Shown piece after piece: positions 49,467 through 61,541 of a stretch of DNA of 64,000 nucleotides. Under the pieces are notes generated by a model. That model was not told the origin of the DNA. It saw only the letters and a list, made by a program, of their open reading frames with translations, and searched no databases. Position numbers and translations under genes: made by a program. The stretch covers positions 10,139,234-10,203,233 of the forward strand of contig NC_085059.1 in assembly GCF_963662255.1 (NCBI RefSeq). Direction: 5' to 3'. The stretch is from Cinclus cinclus. Lineage: Eukaryota > Chordata > Aves > Passeriformes > Cinclidae. Numbering within the stretch: the stretch's first letter is position 1; each line of letters begins with the position of its first letter.

Positions 49467-49950
49467 ACAGGTGATTTTATTCCTTGAGCTTTATAGGGAA
49501 ACATATTTTGGCTGTATTTTAGAACATTTATTACTGCCCTTTTCACAAACACAGAAGATCAACAGTTATACACAAAACCTTCTGTGATCCCCTTTTCTGT
49601 AGTCAGGTGGCAGTTCTTTGTGTTCCATACCGTCTTAATCTTTGAAATTCAGTGTAAAAATTTAAAACTTTGACTGGGAGATGTGGAATTAAGTCAGGTA
49701 GGTTTATTAATATACTTTTAGAGCTGTGCATTTCTTTGGTTAAGAGAAACTATGCTTCTCTACACTTTTGCAAACACTTATAAATTTCTTCAATAAATCT
49801 TTTATGTTTACTACCTTGATAATTTATTGCTCATGTGTTGTTGTTTCTAGTTTATACTCCTGTCTAATCTGATTATACAAGACCTAAAAAGATACTCAAA
49901 TTTGCTGAATTTTTCTGAAAGCTTTTTTCACATGCATATTGAAAGTGATT

Positions 49951-49990
49951 CTGGTTGGTTTTGGTTTATTGGTTGGTTATTTTGTTCTTT
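49951..49990 (+). repeat. T/G-rich low-complexity tract
   Basis: ctggttggttttggtttattggttggtt-type words, followed by a pyrimidine run. Same style as the tracts at 9505 and 43628. Confidence 0.75.
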
Positions 49991-50360
49991 TTTCTTCCCC
50001 TATTTTGTGTTTCTCTTTCTCCTGGTCAATGAAAACTAATGAATCTTTTTTAAATCAAGTATCATTTTGTAGGTTTTCATTGCTGCAATATTTAATATTT
50101 AGTTGACATATGAGTGTGGTTTAATTGCAGTGTGTACATAGTGCAGGAATAGAGACAAATTAGTTTTGCAGATCTTCTATCCAAAGACAATTGTGCTTAC
50201 TTAATATAAAAGGTAAATGTTGCCTCTAAATGAATTGGAAGCAACTTCTTTCTGCTGATAAAGAATATTCTATCATTGGCTTCACTGTATACACTAGCAA
50301 TATCCTGTCATTCCTCTGGTCCAGAATTTACTTCACGTACCCATGCCTTATGAAGGTTTG

Positions 50361-50380
50361 TTTTTTTTTTTTTTTTTTTT
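50361..50380 (+). repeat. Run of 20 T
   Basis: Pure T from 50361 to 50380 between 'aggtttg' and 'cattcc'. Confidence 0.9.
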
Positions 50381-50778
50381 CATTCCAACAGCAGGTAATG
50401 GCACTAGGAAGGTGAATTTATTCCTCCAGAAGTAAAGATCTTCCATTCACAATGTCAGGCAAGTTGATAAATCACTGTAAGCCGTGGGCTTGTGCTGTGA
50501 GCTCAGGTACAGCTGATCAACCATGCATAGATGTGACTGCCATAGTTTTTTACAGGACAGAAAGACACCTTGGGACACACAGGTTGCGATTTTAGATGGA
50601 AAAAGGGCACATGAAAAATGGTGAAATCAACCAGGGAGAATTTTCTATCAGAGGTGAGAGAAATATGGCAGAAAGAGAGTTTATGTGTGGAAATGGAAAA
50701 GCTTTCTGTGGTTTCTCTTGTCTACTCCACATGGAGCTGCCTGGCTCAGGCCTTGCCCCATCCCAGCACAGCTGGAAG

Positions 50779-51373
50779 TGTAATAAACGAGGCCAGCAAC
50801 CTCTTGTAGGTTGACTCGTTTATAAATTAACAGCTGAGAGCAGGGACTCGAGATGAGCCAGAGCCCCACGACAGCCCAGAAAAACAAACAGAAGAGCAGT
50901 GTGACACACTGGGTGCTCCTTTGGACCCAAGCTTCACCGGAGGACTGGGCGCTGAGCGCCTGGGCAATCTGTATAATTTGGCCCCTCGCGGATTGGTGCG
51001 CTGTTCAATCCCTGCTCTGATTGGTTCCTTTCCTGGTTGCTGGTTGGTCCAGCCCATACAGGGGTGCAATCTCGACCAATCATTTCAGAGTTCTTCGCTC
51101 TTATAGGCTGCCTCGTCGTCCAACCACAGTTCAAATCGCTGTCCTCACCCCATGATGGAATGTTCCAGAAAGTTCCTTGTACCCAACCAACTGAACACCA
51201 CCAGCCCTTCCCCCAGTGGCCACACACACCCACACTGCAGAGCCAACAACCTGACAACCGCAACCTGCCTCTAACCGTTCATAAATTCACAACAATTTGT
51301 CAAGAATTCATAACTACATTACATTAATTAACAACCCACAACTCCACCCCCGAACATTAACTCATTTATAGCA
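50779..51373 (-). mobile_element. Solo LTR of an endogenous retrovirus, copy 2 (minus orientation)
   Basis: It is related to the LTR at 4506-5128 along its whole length. Both begin tgtaataaacga and both end in a tat(a)gca/gtaaca terminus. They share the central blocks 'ttggcccctc', 'cggattggtg', 'gattggttcctttc', 'gctggttggt', 'gaccaatcattt', 'agaaagttcc' and 'attaattaacaacccaca'. By eye they are roughly three-quarters identical in the centre. The TATA box is degraded (tataat on the plus strand at 50972-50977) and the polyadenylation signal is TATAAA rather than AATAAA. The flanks (ggaag left, aaagg right) do not form a duplication, unlike copy 1. A further LTR starts 44 bp to the right. Confidence 0.85.
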
Positions 51374-51417
51374 AAAGGGAGTTTGATTCCAGAAGAGCTC
51401 ATTTCCATGTAGACCAA

Positions 51418-51930
51418 TGTCCTGCTTTACAATACAAGATATATATTCTATTACCATCTGAGAAGGGTGATCATCCTTATCTCTGTGGGAAATGTCTTCT
51501 GTTAATGGGCCACTGAGTCCTACTGTATCATCCCATTGGGAGATGCTCCAGCCAGGAGGACGAGCCAAGCCTTTCCTACCTAGATAAAAACTGAGGTTTA
51601 GAATGCCAAAAACAGCCTTTCTCCACTGGATTCCAGAGGAAGAACCAGGCTTTTTTTCTACATCATCGCTGGACCCTTCGGAGGAAAACTCCACTTTCTA
51701 CAATACCACTGCTTCAACTGAACCATGTCTGTAATCCAGGAGGACTGTAGCCACCATCTAATCAGACTGCACCAACACCCTGACTCACAGGGTATCAGGT
51801 TGTATTCTGACTCTGCCAGTGGTTTTACTTTTTATTTTTGCATGTATTTTATTTTTCCTTTTTCTTTTCCCTATTAAAAATTGTATTACTGACTTGAAGT
51901 CTCACTGGTTTTGCTTTTCAAACCAGTACA
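51418..51930 (+). mobile_element. Solo LTR, ERVL-like (513 bp)
   Basis: TG at 51418 (tgtcctgctttac) and CA at 51930 (ccagtaca) form an imperfect terminal inverted repeat, and a perfect 5-bp duplication accaa lies at 51413-51417 and 51931-51935. Five-bp duplications are typical of ERVL. The body, with 'gggaaatgtcttctgttaat', 'gggagatgctcca', 'gccaagcctttcctacct', 'atgccaaaaacagcctttct', 'catcgctggaccc' and 'agggtatcaggttg', is a family I recall from avian genomes. A TATA-like gataaaaa is at 51583-51590 and ATTAAA at 51873-51878, both on the plus strand. No internal sequence remains, so it is a solo LTR. The 110-codon frame on the minus strand at 51362-51694 is not a gene. Confidence 0.9.
51873..51878 (+). 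terminator. Polyadenylation signal of the ERVL-like LTR
   Basis: ATTAAA in 'cctattaaaaattg', after a T-rich stretch and about 52 bp before the LTR's 3' edge. Confidence 0.6.
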
Positions 51931-54460
51931 ACCAAGGAAACTGTTGACCACCCCTGCATATATTCTGCCAGGCTCTTATCAATACAAAATTATTAAAATA
52001 GTGCTCTAAAGCCAGTGAGATTATTTCTGTGATGCACATCCGTACAATAAACTACAAGTGATGCTTTCAGGAGCTCTGTTGTGTAAATGCTGTACCTGGT
52101 TCAAGATCAGTCCTTTGTACTTTGGTGCACTCAAAGTCATAATAAATAACATGCAAATTAGCCCTTCACCACTTGAAACAGTTACAGATTCTGCTCCCCC
52201 AAAAAATATTAGAATTGCAAATCATTATGAATAACATCAAGCAGTCATAAGCTAATATAGAAATATATGCAGAGATAAAGCAGATACTGTGCTCTGCAGG
52301 TTTAATGAAAAATATCTGTTTCTTTTGTAGTCATGCTTTCATTTGATCTATTTCTAAGGCTTTTTTGTGATGAAAAATCTGAGCAGATTGATTCATAAAA
52401 CTTACTATTCTCTGGCCAATTTCTTTTATAAATAGCTATTAAAAGTTAGAGTAATTTTTATTTGAAATCTTTTTCCAGAAAAAAAATTATGTTGGAGTTA
52501 CTTTTGTACTGCTTGTCTTAAAGAATTTGGGATTACCTATCATACAACCCAGAATTGTTTCTTTTCTTTTTGTTTGTGATATTTTCTGTCTCTAAAACAA
52601 GCTTTCAATATGACAGTGAAATGAAGAGAAAATTGTTTCCCTTTTTCTGAAATGGAAAAAACTACTTGAAAACTATATTAGCATAGGTACAGGCATTCAA
52701 AATTATTAAGCATCTAGGATGGAAATATTAGTCTCATTTGAGGAATGAGCAGTTTCTGTGCACTTTGACAATCTCTTAAAGAGAAGTCAGCTAAATATTT
52801 TTTTTTAATTTATTGAAGCTCATTAATGTATGCAGTCATATAAAAATTATCACACCTTTTTTTGGAATTGTTTTACCCTTTCACTATGGAAAAAAAATAA
52901 ATATAGGTCAACACTGTGTGTTATTAACACTGAATAGCATTCCAGCACAGCAAAATTTTATCAATTACCTGTTTCTGGAGGTGAGAAAAAGGACTGCAAA
53001 TATGTAAAATCGCAACCTTCTAAATAAAGTCTTAAGCACACTATTTTCTTTAGATAATCTTTTCAATTTGTATGTGTCTTTATAAGCGATTTTCACTGAT
53101 TAGGTTCCTAACAACTTCTAATTTTTTTTTTTCCAATAGCTGCACTTGCAGGAGTTAGTCACAGTATTTATTTAGTAATGACTACTCTCTCTTTTCACTG
53201 AACTTACAATAAGGACATCTGCAGCTATAACAGTTTAATTGCAAATATTTCCATATAGTACATTACACACATTATCAGGTTAGTACATAAGAAAATCCTG
53301 CTCTCCTTACAGTAGTTTGAGTATTTTTATTTTGAATGTGGTAGTAACTTTGCCTCCTTTTTGGGTTACTTTTATTTCCCTCTTAAATAAAAAGTAGAAA
53401 ACCTAGTTAGGTCGCTCACAAACCCTTCTAATTTTAAATTGTAGACTTGTGTTAGAATAACATTACAGCCTTTATATAATCATATTCTTTACAACAGCCA
53501 TAATGTTCAACTGTTAGTATAACACAGTTGTTAGTTAGTACACAGTTACCACAGCTCTGGGGCACTGGGAGAGTTTGCAAATTCCCAACAATAACAATTG
53601 ATCATTTGAGGGAATTTATTTTCTGCTTGAAAATTCAGAGGTTGTGGTACTTGGCTTAAACAAATTTCGAGCTAAGCTGATTTCATTTTCATCTGTTTTC
53701 CCTGTTGCTATCCCTATCTGAGGTCCTTGATATGGTCTCCATCTGGCTGCCTGCTAAGCATTTGCTTTCCTGAGAAGGTTTCATCTCTTCCCTTCTGGAG
53801 TGCAGGGCCAAGCCACTTGTTTTGCTAGACCAGACTGGTTCATGTGTTTGCTTCTTCGGAATTCTTTTAAAACTTGAAACCATGAGTTAGAAATTAATAG
53901 ACATTAATAATGTAGATATGAGGTATTTATATTTAATTTGATTACCTCAACTTCGCATTGCTCCCGAGTTGGCAGACAGCAGTCAGTCTGAATCACTTCC
54001 ATAAGGTGAAACATATTAAAGTTGTGTCAAAAATTACTCTATAAAGAAATTATCTTACAGTAGTTTTAGTCTTTACAATGGTGTATTAGATAATGAAGTT
54101 GCAAAGAAACTTGGCTTTCCAGGGAAGGAAAGACTGAGACCAAAGAGCTCAGAGAGGAGTAAATTTTGGTCAAGACAGTAGCCTGTGTCTTGGCTCACTG
54201 AGGTAGGAGGTCCTGCTCCCCTCTCAGAGCAGTTGAGCCACTTAAGGAGGTATCCAATCTGATGGAGAATGAAAAACTTGGATGGGGTATGACACTTATA
54301 AGTGAAAAGAGAAGGGAAAGAGATATGAAGCATTAGCTTTAGCAAGATCAAACTATAAGGTAAGATAAATAAAAAACATCAGGGAATTGAACTTGCATTA
54401 AAATTAATGTATTTCAGTTATGGTTGTATTCCATCTGCTTCAGGTCATAATATTTTCTTT

Positions 54461-54500
54461 TCCATCCATCCATCCATCCATCCATCCATCCATCCATCCA
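54461..54500 (+). repeat. (TCCA)10 microsatellite
   Basis: Ten perfect TCCA units with no interruption, flanked by 'attttcttt' and 'ctggattt'. Confidence 0.95.
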
Positions 54501-57500
54501 CTGGATTTCATAATTTCAGCCTTGCAGAGCTATTGTTTGATTGTTTTTCCTCAGTCTAGATCACTGTTGTCATTTATTCTTGTTCAAAGTCTTCTTTCAA
54601 GCTTTCCTTCTGCTAGAACCACTGATATGACCAGTTAAGTACTGTTTGCTTAGCCAGACGGCCACTGGGCTACAATCATCCAAATGTCATTTTAAAGAAT
54701 ATGACTGATTTGAGCACTTTTCTTGACCAGAAAGCAATGATGGAAGGATGCTCAATGCACAAATAACAATAAGAATCAGTTAGATGGTTTTGTTACTGTG
54801 AGAAGTGAAGGTAGAATGTTTATAAACTCTATATGAGCTCTATATGAGTTCATCTGTTTAGGTGAAAATTATCACCTTCCAGGAAGATGAATAAAGATAC
54901 TCTGTTACGAAGGGTCTGGATTTCAGACTCTTGAGAAATCTGGAATACTTCTTATAATGTTATAAATACTTTTCTTGCTGTAGCTCTATAACCATCTTTC
55001 TTCATGCCTTGTTTTTTTTCATTTAATGAAATTGTGATTTCCTTCAAGAAGGAACCTCTGTATATTTTGATAAATTATACACCTTGGCACAAGAAAGATC
55101 TGATTGTTTTAAGGCAGTTTTTTTATGTCTTACAAAGAAACAGCAGGTGTTGTAATGACAACAACAATCACTGTGTTATTGAATATTCCACATGCATGGT
55201 CACTATTAGACTTAGCAAATCTGTAGCAGAAGTGTCATCTGATCACACAAATAAACTCAAAATCTTCAGGTTAGTAAATGTAAAAGGTGCTTGTTCTGAC
55301 CAATACAAATGTTGTTTAATTTATTAGATATAAACTCAGTGAGTATATTGAGAATAATCTAAATTAAAACAGGAAAGAAAAAAAAATGGAAAAAGGAGGC
55401 ATTGCTGATAATGGTGGACTGGGTTGGTTTTGGTATTTTTATCAGAGCTTTTGTCCACTCCTGTCCAGTCCAAACACAATTATGGCGATATTATATGAGG
55501 CCAATAATGTTGGTTAAATATATTTTCTCCCATAATAGCTGGAAGCCACCAGAAATCCTGTAGTGGCCAATTATGAAATTATCTGTCTCCAAGGAAAATT
55601 TATTCTTAACTGCATGGGCTGGCTTATTCCCTGGAGGAAGAATGTTTTATAGTTCTCTTATAATTATACAAGGGAGCTTAGACAGTGCTGAAACAAATTC
55701 CTTTCTTAAAATAAGTGGATATTAGAAAATTATAAAATCCATTTTCAGCTTTAGACACAAAATAACTAATGTGGAAAGCAGCCATAAGGTGGAAAAAAAA
55801 TCTTCCAGAATATTTTCTTTTATTTTGAAGGGTGGATGTTTATTGAATATTTTCTCTTTCAGAAATGGCTAATAAGATTGGACTTCGTACTGACTGCTGT
55901 GTAGAATTGGAAAATCAAATCTGGCATTGCACAGCCTCTCCCATGCCTAGTCCCAGGCTTGCTGGGTCTAGCCCACTACAGGCCTGCACCAGCAGAACAA
56001 AAACCATTTTCAGCTGATCTCAGAAATGACAGCATGAAAAAAAATGTCACAGATACATCTAGCTGTAAAAATCTATTAAGCTTGTAGACAGTGATATAAG
56101 TTAATTGAGCATCACTGTCCCACAGAGACCAGATAAAAGCATAACCAGAACTGAGTCAAGAACTTCTGTGGGTTTGAGTCTGTCAGCTTGCATAGAATCC
56201 CACACTCTGAGCATGGGCTGAAGTTAATAACTGGTCTATTTTATCACCTACTAAAATTGTGCCATTGTAGCACAAGGGAGATGTGTGCAGAAGGGGCACA
56301 AGCCAGTGTTGACTGTGATTCTGAGAGGCTGTTCTTAATGTGAAAATAGAAAACACCACTCCCTGGTCAGCCCAGGTGAATCTCAAGATAGGGTGAGTGC
56401 TGTCTTGCCACCAAGTGAGCAGCAGATGTTGTCAATATTAAAACTTTCCAGCTGGTTTCATGCTTAGCTTGATGCTACTTTTGTAGTTTTTCTCCCCAAC
56501 TCCTTCCTGTGTGATAACCCTAGGATACCCTAGGATCCACTGAGAGCAGCTCAGGGCTGACCACATCCACGCCTTGTGCAAGAGCCAGGAGCTAATTTTG
56601 TCTCAAAGACAAGGAAACCTGACTGATGAACAGCACTGCAGGACAGAGGATTCACAAGATTGGGACAGAGCCAGTCACAGAACTGCCTTGCACAATCAAG
56701 TGAAAATGAGATATTATAGTCTAATACTACAGTCTGTTAGTGACTGCTGACAGTATTTATGGTAGGAAGGAGGTATGCAGTGTTTAAAGCAGTGGAGTGT
56801 ATGTAAGAAAATCTGATCTGGCAAATAAAACAACACCCACTTAAATGTCATATACACAGCTTAGAACAGTGTTTAACTGTGATGATAGCAATTGAGCTTA
56901 TTATGGAAAGGGCCTCTTCACTAAGTTTCAGCAAGTACAGGGTTATCAAAATGTTGCTTTGCTTTGCAAAAATGTTAAGTTGGCATACATGAATTATTTA
57001 AGTAATTCTTGAAAGCCAAAATGTCTGCAGAGGTACTGAGGTTGCATGTAAATTCAGAAACACAAGGATAGTGCTGGAGACATGTACAGTATGCTAGAGC
57101 ATAAGAAATGCAAACTGAATTGCACAGCATACAAGCAGCATTAAAGAAATGTATTTCAGCTTCCAGTCAGTGAATCCAAACATGTTGGACGTTATGCAGA
57201 CTGCTTAGCAATTTGCATAATTATAAATTCCCCTTGAAACAGTAAATGTAACTGCAGAATTCAGTAATACCAAAAAAATTATCATTGATATGAATTGCTT
57301 ATTTGACTTTTTAATTCTTCCAAGGTCTTTGAAAACACACAGGTTTTACAACAGGCTAAATAGAGACTTCTACAGTAACAAGTAATCTGTATTATTTTAT
57401 GGAGCATAAAATAGAAACTTTCTGTTTTAATATAAAATCCATGGTCTTGTTGACTTTTAAAGCTGTTTCTGGTAAAGTTTTATTTTACAATTCATATGCA

Positions 57501-60500
57501 TACTTAAATTCCTCCAAAGAGTAATCCATTAAAGCACGGATAGCCAACATATGAGGGGGTTCAGAAAAGATTATCATTATTGTCTGTGGATGGCAGACAA
57601 TATGATTACGTATGGGGACTCTGCTGTGACTGGAGAGCAGAGGAGCTGCACTAGCAGCAGAATACTAATATTGATAGTACTTCATGGGAGACTGCAGAAG
57701 AACTCTTCAAAGGAGATTCAGGGAAGAAATATAGAAGTTTAAATATGAAAATGAAAGAACTCTCAAGGAGACAGGAATAAAAATGTAATCCTTTTGTTAT
57801 CAAAAATAAGAGAATAATGCATTGGGAACTTTTGTGAGCTTTATGTCTGGTTCATATTTTAAAGAAAGCTTGGTCTGGGGAGCATTTAGGGAGGGAAACT
57901 TCTGCCCCAGAGAAAATGGTTGTGCCCTGACAGGACCTGTCCTGGGGTAATTTATGTCATAGCTCCAAGTAGATTTGTCATGTTTTGTGTGGAGTGACCC
58001 CAGTAATGCAAAGGCTGCAGAGTAACTTCAGCCCCAGTGTTGGCTGCTGAAAACTCTAACTGGGAGGCAGCCGTAGGAAACAGTGGTGGTGTGGCTCAGA
58101 GCAGCATTTCTGAGATTTCCTGTAGATTCGCGTTTGTGTACTGAGAGATGTACAAGGGGGAAAAATAATGCAAAGATGGAGTGCTTAGAGAGTCTAAAGA
58201 GTTCTAAAGTATGAGTGGTACGTCAGTAGTGCTGGTGCCATCACCATCCTGGATGTTTCTGTCCACTACAATTTCGTTGCAGGGCTGTTTCTGTGAACTT
58301 TAAGACAAGCAAAGGTGTGTTTGCATTTACCTCTGTGAGCATTCTGAGTCATCTCTCACTATTCCCCATTCCAAGGCAATAAGGTCCTTAATTTCAGGCT
58401 TTTAAAAAAATTAAATTTTTTTAGAAATTAAATTAAAACAAGCATCAGGAAAACAAACTGTCAAGCAAACAAAAATATTAGCTTCTATGCGAAAGAAATA
58501 AGTACCCTGGCAGAGAAAACTACTTCTAATTTTTTCTAGTGAGGATGACATAGCAGTAGGTACTTTGTAATCTTTCTTTTTTTCTGTTCCTAGGAAAGAG
58601 AAAAGCTGCTAACTCAGGCAGAGCAGGATCCAGTTAATTTTCTGTATCCTCAGACCCATTAGTCTAGTTAAGGAATCAATCTCTGCCAGAGTCATGCCTG
58701 AGTATTGGCTGTGTGGGAGGGGGATGGTTGTAATGGCTAATGGTAACTTCTTTCAGAAAGCTAAGAACATTATTGCTATATTTAGTCCATATGTACAATA
58801 ATATTGTCATTATGATAAGATTTCTGAAAGGTCTTAATTCTGAATACCCTTTTTAAAAAATAGTTGAAGCCTCTATTCTTTATTTTTCTTATCTCTTCCC
58901 ATTAGCATGACCAGTAATGGGATTTACCTGCAAGTGATCACTAACTGGCTAAATCCACAGAGACACTTTATTTATATGGTAATTTCGGGAGGATTAGGAA
59001 GGTGTGGACTAGGAACACATACCAGTATTTGAATTCTGTTTTATTTCTGAGGCTTAATTTGAACCACCAACTCAGGTGCTTGCTTTGCCCATCTTTTGTA
59101 GATAAAGTACTCTGCAAAATCTTGCAGGGATTTAAGCTCCTGAACTGAGCACAGGATAATGCAGACTGTGAAGCTGTAGGGCAGAGGCTACCCAACTTCC
59201 TGACCCTGAGGGCCATTTTCTAAATTATTAAATTGCTTCTTATAGCCATATCCTTTTGTAACTCTCTCTGTATCCCCTGTATTTTACAGACCAAGCCCTT
59301 ACCCCCCCCCATTGTCCTTTTACCCATCACTGTTCAGAAACAGAGCTAATTTTGGCAGATTGCTGTTAGTACGTTGTACAATAAAGACCTCTGGGTTCTA
59401 TTGAAGAGTAAAGTTCTATCTGCTCATTAACAAGCATGCATACTTATGCATGGGGTTTGTGCTATTTTTTTTTAATTCCTCCCTATTTCACAAATGCATC
59501 TATGTTTAAATATCTTTGTTCTAGGATTGCCTGTTCCCCCTTCCTCAGCTTGTGCTGACCCCAGGTTCAGCAGCCAGCACTCACTCTCCTGCCCTTCCTC
59601 ACCTCTGATTACAAACACCCTTGAGTTACTCTGCACGTGGGCAGATTTTTCTCCCACATGGTATTGCAGGCCCCAAGAACCCTCAAGGAAGTGCCCTAAT
59701 TTGAGGTTATCCAATTCCACATGTCCTCAGTCACTCTGGAAACAGGTTTTTAGTAGTTTCTCCATCAGCTGTAAAACTGACAATAATCCAGCATTCTGGG
59801 TTCACAAAGGCTAGCAGAGGTAGGTGAGATTTTGCAGGTACTCTGAACAGGTAAATAAAGAGTACATTTACACAATAACTCATGTGCTATGTTTGTTCTT
59901 TGGCTGTGCCACTTCTATTTCTGCCTTGAGCTATGTGCAGCATCAGTCTGAATAAACCAGTCAACCCAGTGTTTTCTCCCTATTCTTGCTTCTCGTGAGC
60001 TTTGTAATTTTTTGCATAGCTATCTTGAGGCTGAGATGTTCAGAGGGGCAGACTTGGGGCTGCTTCTTCGTGTGCAGGCTGGGCTTGTGCCTGTCTGTAC
60101 CATCCTCAGAAAAATTATCTGCTAATCACACAGGTTTTCATTTTAAAATAAACTTTATGTAAGGAGTAAACCCAAGGAGGCTGTTTTCATTGTATTAATA
60201 GAGAGTTTATGTGCCTGGATCAAATACCATAAGTAAGAACTAATTAAAGAAATCTGGGTGTTTTCTTTAGCATTCTCCAGGGGTGCTGTCAACAAGCATA
60301 TTTTGCTGCCTGCAGCCTCTCTGTTAACCATTGTTACTTTTACCATAGATATTAATTTATTTCCCTGCCCATTGTTTTAGTTATTTCATGAATAAAGAGA
60401 ATTTAATTTGCCTCAATCTTAGCGTTACTGCATTTTTAAGTAATTGCAACTGATGTGGGACTATCAGAGCTTAGCATATTATAATATGTATTAGCTGCTC

Positions 60501-61524
60501 CAGCTGGCACTTGTAAACAACCTCTTTCAGTAATATTTCATTTCTATGCAGCTGGAGGTTTGCCTGATCATGCAGCATACATATTTTAGCTTAAAATAGT
60601 TAAAAGTACATTTGAAAAGCAGAAATTCAGTAAGTTAGTACTTGCTTATACTGGGCAGTGTTAATGTTCCTGTTGTACAGAAAGAATTTTACAGCCTCTT
60701 ATTTTAAATTAATTTATGGATTTGAGTCCATAAGAGACTTGTAAATAGTCTGTTCTGGACTGGACAACAAACCATCAGCATTTACAGAAGACGTTTATAG
60801 AGAACAGGGATATTTCTCCCAAGCCATTCCTCCCTATGCTACATCTCTCTTCCTCTCCTCCTTCTTTTGTGTGCAGTGAAGTTCTTCTTTATTAACATCT
60901 TCTGGAAGATAAGGCATTGACATCCTCAGAAGTGGCCTTTCTTGCACCGGGTGTGAATAGGTGTTCTTTTTCATTCCTTTTCTAACTCATTATCTTATTT
61001 TTACGGAAAGGATTTTCAGGCAGGTCTGCTAGGAATTGCTTATAAAACCAGCCATCACAGCAAGTAGAGAACTAATACTGTAATCTTCTACTTTGTCTGG
61101 AGTTTTATTAGCCAGAGAGAAGTTTGGGGAGCTCTGAGACTTTCTGAGAAGCATGGTCAGTACATTGTGGTCCTCTGTGTGGATGCTTTCAGGCCAAACC
61201 ACCCTCTGACTTCAGACTAGTCAGGTGTTATTTTTATTATACAAAGAAGAGAGTGCCAGATTTAACAGATATTGAGGCCAAATATCCTGTCAGATACACA
61301 CATCTCTGCCCCCTTCATTAGTCTACTGGCACACTGTGTAAGCTTCTATCAAAGCACCTGAGGACATGAATCACTGCTTTCAAACACCTTTGGGGAACAG
61401 CCATAGTACTTACAGCTGGAAACTTGGCCTTAAGTAGTACTTAAAGTACGTAAGTCATATCGAGAGAGATGTTCTACATGTTATTGTCAGTTTGCAGGAT
61501 CACGGATTTTATTGTTTGACTTTG

Positions 61525-61541
61525 TTTTTTTTTTTTTTTTT
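61525..61541 (+). repeat. Run of 17 T
   Basis: Pure T between 'gactttg' and 'gttgtgc'. Confidence 0.9.

Larger units (their letters stand above)
41831..50778. other. Long non-coding stretch
   Basis: About 9 kb with no recognised exon. It holds the T/G-rich tract at 43628-43736, an A/C-rich tract at about 45353-45380, a TGATG-type minisatellite at 49401-49466, a T/G tract at 49951-49990, and T20 at 50361-50380. The part 42580-42800 is somewhat richer in G+C but shows nothing nameable. Confidence 0.5.

Noticed and set aside
51362..51694. 110-codon frame, minus strand
   Set aside because: It mostly covers the ERVL-like LTR in antisense and shows no protein similarity that I recognise.
57211..57223. 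POU octamer ATTTGCAT overlapping TAATTA
   Set aside because: Octamer-like words occur repeatedly in this AT-rich window (for example near 45271 and 52151), so a single site has no weight without conservation.
59170..59225. Possible hAT (Charlie/MER5-like) terminus ('cagaggctacccaacttcct')
   Set aside because: The resemblance is limited to about 30 bp, there is no matching inverted terminus nearby, and no 8-bp target duplication was seen.
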